A stretch of DNA of 64,000 bases. Origin: an uncultured Lachnospiraceae bacterium. Lineage in GTDB: Bacteria; Bacillota; Clostridia; Lachnospirales; Lachnospiraceae. The position numbers and the translations under genes are program-made. Shown one piece after another: positions 60,548 through 64,000 of the stretch; the stretch's first letter is position 1; each line of letters opens with the position of its first letter. Location of the stretch: NCBI GenBank assembly GCA_910578345.1, contig CAJTRA010000001.1:534027-598026 (forward strand). Reading direction: 5' to 3'. The notes below the pieces were generated by a model. The model did no database searches. It worked only from the letters and a program-made list of their open reading frames with translations, and was not told where the DNA came from.

Positions 60548-61687
60548 TCACGGTTTCTGAATCTGAAAGGTATCATTCAGCAGCAGCCAGTTTGGCCGAA
60601 AGAACCGCATGATCTGCCAGTATCCCATCCCCCGCAGTCCATACGCAGGCAAAAGTGAAAATTTCTCCCGGTAGCTTCTGACATCTTCAAACCATACCTC
60701 ATGCATCTGCCCGTCCTTTTCATACTGGAAGAAAGGCGACATGGCTACTTCGTCAAACTGAATTGGGGCATCAGCCTCTATGGCGATCCGTACAGCCTCC
60801 TGGTTGCTGACGGTCGTTGCACGCGAAGAACCCTGGACAAAAGGCAGCGTCCAGTCGTAACCGTAGTTCGGGATACCCAGATCGATCTTCGACGGATCAA
60901 TACGGGTAACGGCATATTCCACCACCTGTCTAACCTTGTTGACCGGAGCTACCGCCATAGGCGGTCCGTAAGTATAGCCCCACTCATACGTCATGAGCAG
61001 AACACTGTCTGCTACTTCCCCCAAAAGCCGATAATCCTTTCCCTCATAGAGAAGTCCTGCCTGCGTGTCAGAAGTCTTAGGCGCCAGCGCTACCGACACA
61101 TGATAGCCGTAAGGAGAAAGAAGGTTTCTGACATCCGCCACAAAATCAGCAAAGGGAAGCCTGTCTTCCGGGCGAATATATTCAAAATCAATATCGACAC
61201 CCTGAAAGTCTTTCTCCTGAACCGTAGCAAGCAGATTTGACAGGAGATTTTCCTTCGCCGCCTCGTTATTCACGACAGATGTGATCAGAAAATTGTTGAA
61301 ATTTCCGTCGGGTCCAAGTGGCGTCAAAGTAAGAACCGGCCTTACACCCGTTCTGAGCGCAGCATTGATCATAAAGGAATCATCCGGCGTCGGCATGACC
61401 AAATCCCCGTCTTCCGTAAAACCATAAGAAAAAACAGAGAGCGAAGAAAGATAGGGAAGCGTCTCATCCAGAACATTCTGCTGAATAAACGGATAAGCAT
61501 ACCCATTCACCCAAGCCGGATCGGTCGGTGCAGAAGTCTCCCCCGATGATAAAAGAAGCGCCTGCCCAACTGCCAGCGGATAAGGATAGACAAGTTGATT
61601 GTTATAAATAACAGAAGATACCGGAATCCCATAGCTCTCAGCAATAGAATCCACAGTATCTCCCGGTCTCACTACATATATTTCCAT
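60548..61687 (-). CDS. LysM plus GH18 domain protein, SleL/YaaH type
   Basis: This 379-residue protein has an N-terminal LysM repeat (residues 1-46, YVVRPGDTVDSIAESYGIP), which binds peptidoglycan, and a GH18 barrel. The GH18 catalytic motif is GVDIDFEYI, with the glutamate as proton donor. Homologues (YaaH, SleL) are spore-coat or cortex-lytic N-acetylglucosaminidases; no signal peptide is present, as in those proteins, which are assembled in the mother cell. This suggests a spore-forming ancestry. AGGA lies 11 bases before the ATG, a weak ribosome site. Confidence 0.88.
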   Translation of the reverse strand: MEIYVVRPGDTVDSIAESYGIPVSSVIYNNQLVYPYPLAVGQALLLSSGETSAPTDPAWVNGYAYPFIQQNVLDETLPYLSSLSVFSYGFTEDGDLVMPTPDDSFMINAALRTGVRPVLTLTPLGPDGNFNNFLITSVVNNEAAKENLLSNLLATVQEKDFQGVDIDFEYIRPEDRLPFADFVADVRNLLSPYGYHVSVALAPKTSDTQAGLLYEGKDYRLLGEVADSVLLMTYEWGYTYGPPMAVAPVNKVRQVVEYAVTRIDPSKIDLGIPNYGYDWTLPFVQGSSRATTVSNQEAVRIAIEADAPIQFDEVAMSPFFQYEKDGQMHEVWFEDVRSYREKFSLLPAYGLRGMGYWQIMRFFRPNWLLLNDTFQIQKP

Positions 61688-61730
61688 AAATAAATCATTC
61701 CTGTAGGGGTTTGCTTTATTCTATGCTTCT

Positions 61731-62078
61731 TCAATTCCAATAGGTACTTGAACTACTGACAATTTTTGTCTCTCCATTTTCCTTTTCCGAATAGATTTTC
61801 GTCATCCCCCACCACTGCGCACTCCTGTCGTTTTCCCTGACATCATAGGAATAAGACGCCTCAACTTGCAGTCCAGGATATTTTTTTACAAGCTCCTCGA
61901 ACGCACGGGTGATCTCCTGCTCCTCTGCAGACAATGATACCGTAAGGCGCGTTCCTGTGCATTTCCATTCAAGTTTTTCTGTCGGAAACTCCTGTGAGAA
62001 ATAAGCCTTTACATTTTCCAAGACCGTTGAATCGTTCTCTTCATGGGTACAGATCAAGATGTCCATTGTTTCTTTCAT
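61731..62078 (-). CDS. Hypothetical protein, 115 residues
   Basis: I do not recognise this small soluble protein. It starts MKETMDILICTHEEN, is acidic and likely mixed alpha/beta, and ends in a Ser-rich STYWN. AAGGAG lies 10 bases before the ATG at 62078; a longer frame to 62141 would overlap the asparaginase gene and is unlikely. It lies 38 bases after the asparaginase gene and 43 bases before the LysM-GH18 gene, all in one direction, so the three may be co-transcribed. Confidence 0.6.
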   Translation of the reverse strand: MKETMDILICTHEENDSTVLENVKAYFSQEFPTEKLEWKCTGTRLTVSLSAEEQEITRAFEELVKKYPGLQVEASYSYDVRENDRSAQWWGMTKIYSEKENGETKIVSSSSTYWN

Positions 62079-62116
62079 TCCTCGTTTTCTCCTTATTTGG
62101 CACATTAGAATGGTCT

Positions 62117-63148
62117 TTAAAAAGCAGACAAAATATCGCACGCAATCGGCGTATAGAACAGTTCGGCAACTTTCTCCCGCTCACTTGTCTGCCCTAAAAT
62201 CCACATCATTTTTGCTATGACCGCTTCCGTTGTCATGTCGTAAGCTTCCAATATCGGCAGATTCTTCTTGATGCTGCTGCCCACATGATAAACGGAAAGA
62301 TCACTGCCCTCATTTTCTACCTGCGTCGTCAACACCGCTATCTTGCCAGCCTCCAGTCCTCTTTTGATCGTCTCATAAAAACTGCCCGTCTCATAAACCG
62401 GCAGCCCGCCCACGCCAAAGCTCTCAATGATCACGGCGCTGCTATGTTCCAGAAGATATGCCAGGACCCCGCAGTCAATTCCCGGCACTAATTTTAATAA
62501 GGCCACTTTAGAATCCAGAATATCATAAAATCTTGTCGCCCTTTTACCATCCGGCCTGATATATCGGATAATCCGACCATCCTGCACCACTCCTATAACC
62601 GGATAATTGATACTGGAAAAAGCTTCAAAGCTTTTGCTGTGCGTCTTTCTGGCTCTGGTTCCCATGATTATTTTACCATTAAAGACCAGCATCACACCAA
62701 ACAGATCCGATGCCGCTACGGTAAAAGCATCCCGAAGATTCTGCTTACTGTCCGTCGTCTCATATCCGATCGGCTTCTGCGCTCCCGTAAGCACAATTGG
62801 CTTACAGCTGTTCTGGATCAGATAGCTAAGGCCAGCCGCAGTATATGCCATCGTGTCTGTCCCATGGCTTACCACAAATCCATCATATTGTTCATAGCAT
62901 TCCTGTATCGCTCCTGCAATACACAGCCAATGTTCCGGACGGATATTCGTACTGTCCAGACTAAAAAGTTGTATGCAGTCTATCTCACAAATTCCGGAAA
63001 TATCTGGAACATATCGCAGCAACTGTCTGCTCGTCAGTTCCGGTTCCAGTCCATTCTCCCCCATTTCCGAAGCGATCGTACCTCCCGTGCCAACAAGAAG
63101 GATCCTTTTCTTTCCCACTGAAGAAATATCCGTCCTACATGATTCCAT
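62117..63148 (-). CDS. ansA: L-asparaginase, type I (cytoplasmic)
   Basis: This 343-residue enzyme hydrolyses asparagine to aspartate and ammonia. It has the first active-site motif LLVGTGGTIASE with the nucleophilic threonine, and the second motif VSHGTDTMAYTA. No signal peptide is present. GAGG lies 7 bases upstream of the ATG. A role in glutamine or Glu-tRNA amidation is less likely given the isolated context. Confidence 0.93.
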   Translation of the reverse strand: MESCRTDISSVGKKRILLVGTGGTIASEMGENGLEPELTSRQLLRYVPDISGICEIDCIQLFSLDSTNIRPEHWLCIAGAIQECYEQYDGFVVSHGTDTMAYTAAGLSYLIQNSCKPIVLTGAQKPIGYETTDSKQNLRDAFTVAASDLFGVMLVFNGKIIMGTRARKTHSKSFEAFSSINYPVIGVVQDGRIIRYIRPDGKRATRFYDILDSKVALLKLVPGIDCGVLAYLLEHSSAVIIESFGVGGLPVYETGSFYETIKRGLEAGKIAVLTTQVENEGSDLSVYHVGSSIKKNLPILEAYDMTTEAVIAKMMWILGQTSEREKVAELFYTPIACDILSAF

Positions 63149-63248
63149 TCTATTACCTCATCCTATGATTCAAATCCGGAACAAGCTGGTCCACATATAG
63201 TCTCATTTCTTACCGCCAGTCTCTCCTTCCCACCTTTTCTGGTGTTCT

Positions 63249-63422
63249 TCACAAACCGGCAGCTGTATATTCCTTTCCACAATATATGCACTTTTCTTTT
63301 GTACGCTTTGCTATTTCCTGCGTTCTTCCTGTATTCTTGATCCGTTCTAAATTTCTTAAATTGCAATATTGGTTTCTTTTTTCACAAGTATATCCCAAAA
63401 AACTTTGCTTCTCAACACTCTT
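63249..63422 (-). pseudogene. Possible remnant of a small zinc-ribbon gene
   Basis: On the minus strand a 57-codon open stretch without an ATG encodes cysteine pairs and ends KEKCIYCGKEYTAAGL before TGA. Immediately after, another frame continues CEEHQKRW, giving a CxxC...CxxH pattern if a frameshift is assumed. Together these look like a decayed zinc-ribbon gene; no family is assigned. The rest of 63149-63550 holds only the terminator listed next. Confidence 0.25.
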
Positions 63423-63436
63423 TCATAAAAATATTA

Positions 63437-63463
63437 AGGCAGAGAGTATCAGACTCTCCGCCT
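63437..63463 (-). terminator. Terminator of the AAA-ATPase/nuclease-like gene
   Basis: AGGCGGAGAGT pairs with ACTCTCTGCCT (one G-U pair) around CTGAT on the minus strand, followed by TTAATATTTTT. Confidence 0.7.
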
Positions 63464-63550
63464 CCAGCTTCTCCAGTTCCTCCATAGCCTTTAACCCCCT
63501 TGTGTCAAGTTAGTGATACGAACTTTTTAATAATTTTGATACTGCAAAAA

Positions 63551-64000
63551 TTACATTTCAAATTTTTCTATCCTACATTGATGTTTTCTGCTTTTCTTCT
63601 CATAATTGATTCCGACAAGCAAAATATTTCCTTTATACTCTTTAAGAACAGACACATATCCTTTACTTTTAATCTGACTGATTGCTCCTTCTGCGGTTTT
63701 ATCCCATTTTAGTTCCACAACCCATGCCGGATTTAGAGATGTACGTTTAGGAAGGAAAACCATATCAGCAAATCCATTTCCTGTCGGCAATTCTCTTACA
63801 AGAGTATAATCTCTGCATGCACTATAATATGCCAGCGCAATCACACTGCTCAAAGAAATCTCATTGTTATATATCAGACTGGAAGAACTTTGCATATGGA
63901 CTTCTTGTATCATCTGTGCCACAGCTTTTTCGTTCATCTCCAAAGTTTCCTTAAGTAAAGCTTCCGATGCATCAACCGCCTTTATTACTTCTTCCCACCC
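63551..64000 (-). CDS. C-terminal part of an AAA-ATPase-like protein with PD-(D/E)XK nuclease domain (cut by window edge)
   Basis: The frame is open through the right edge of the window, so about 150 C-terminal residues are visible and the start lies outside. The sequence SLIYNNEISLSSVIALAYY, then RELPTGNGFADMVFLP and WVVELKWDKTAEGAISQI, fits the DUF1703 PD-(D/E)XK domain that follows an AAA-ATPase-like domain in proteins common in gut Firmicutes and Bacteroidetes. The presumed catalytic residues are the Asp of GFAD and the ExK of VELKW. The biological role of this family is poorly known; transposon or defence links have been suggested. Confidence 0.82.
   Translation of the reverse strand, partial: GWEEVIKAVDASEALLKETLEMNEKAVAQMIQEVHMQSSSSLIYNNEISLSSVIALAYYSACRDYTLVRELPTGNGFADMVFLPKRTSLNPAWVVELKWDKTAEGAISQIKSKGYVSVLKEYKGNILLVGINYEKKSRKHQCRIEKFEM

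Noticed and set aside
63163..63366. 67-codon minus-strand ORF upstream of asparaginase as a real gene
   Set aside because: It has no ribosome site and looks like one frame of a decayed stretch; a different frame carries the zinc-ribbon-like residues.
63423..63485. 20-codon minus-strand ORF with AAGGGGG upstream
   Set aside because: Its 3' half is the terminator stem of the nuclease-like gene, and the peptide is too short to judge.
1..64000. CRISPR arrays, tRNA or rRNA genes, insertion sequences, prophage
   Set aside because: I saw no regular short repeats with spacers, no CCA-ended cloverleaf, no rRNA-like sequence and no transposase, integrase or phage structural gene.

Overview
The window looks like a chromosomal segment of an anaerobic Firmicute of class Clostridia, most likely Lachnospiraceae. 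The grounds are strong AGGAGG-type ribosome sites with ATG, GTG and TTG starts, the gene block ftsH-uvrC-hprK-ROK glucokinase-murB-rapZ-whiA-HPr-like, several YesM/YesN-type two-component systems paired with sugar-binding lipoproteins, an exopolysaccharide operon with a PHP-type tyrosine phosphatase, and a ferredoxin-type aldo/keto reductase. No rRNA, tRNA, CRISPR array, insertion sequence or prophage was recognised.

Layout. 1-6.5 kb (minus): a solute-binding lipoprotein, its probable YesN/YesM regulators and a membrane-anchored D-Ala-D-Ala carboxypeptidase. 6.6-7.0 kb: a tandem duplication that I read as two paralogous minus-strand small RNAs. 7.2-8.7 kb: an alanine/sodium symporter. 8.8-23 kb (minus): aldolase, a lipid kinase, then the central-metabolism and cell-envelope block listed above, with a GH42 beta-galactosidase lying between uvrC and hprK. 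23.4-25 kb: CTP synthase. 25.2-30.2 kb: a small bicistron, an OmpR-type two-component system and a three-gene ABC exporter resembling lantibiotic or bacitracin immunity systems. 30.3-38.6 kb: a sugar module with a GH32-like enzyme, a binding lipoprotein, two permeases and a second YesM/YesN pair. 38.6-39.5 kb: an S1-domain protein.

39.6-52.3 kb (minus): a Wzx/Wzy-type exopolysaccharide operon. In transcription order it encodes the CpsB phosphatase, the Wzz-like CpsC, the CpsD tyrosine kinase, an LCP ligase, a sortase-B-like lipoprotein lacking its catalytic residues, a secreted protein of unknown function, the initiating sugar transferase, a GT2, a HAD-type protein, a GT4, the Wzy-like polymerase and the Wzx flippase. 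52.5-64 kb: aldo/keto reductase, haemerythrin with an extra C-terminal domain, hybrid sensor kinase, SWIM-SNF2 ATPase, LysM-GH18 protein, a small unknown protein, asparaginase, and the C-terminal part of an AAA-ATPase/PD-(D/E)XK protein cut by the window edge.

Most unusual points: (1) the two tandem small RNAs at 6.6-6.95 kb, whose terminator stems differ in sequence but keep pairing, and whose tails carry a CCUCCC anti-Shine-Dalgarno sequence; (2) the LCP frame, whose membrane helix has no usable start codon and joins the upstream tyrosine-kinase frame through a -1 shift at a nine-A run; (3) a lipoprotein with a class B sortase fold in which the catalytic His and Cys are replaced by Lys and Gln; (4) a Crh-like HPr with Glu at position 15; (5) a 30-codon ORF coupled by an ATGA overlap to an 81-residue protein.
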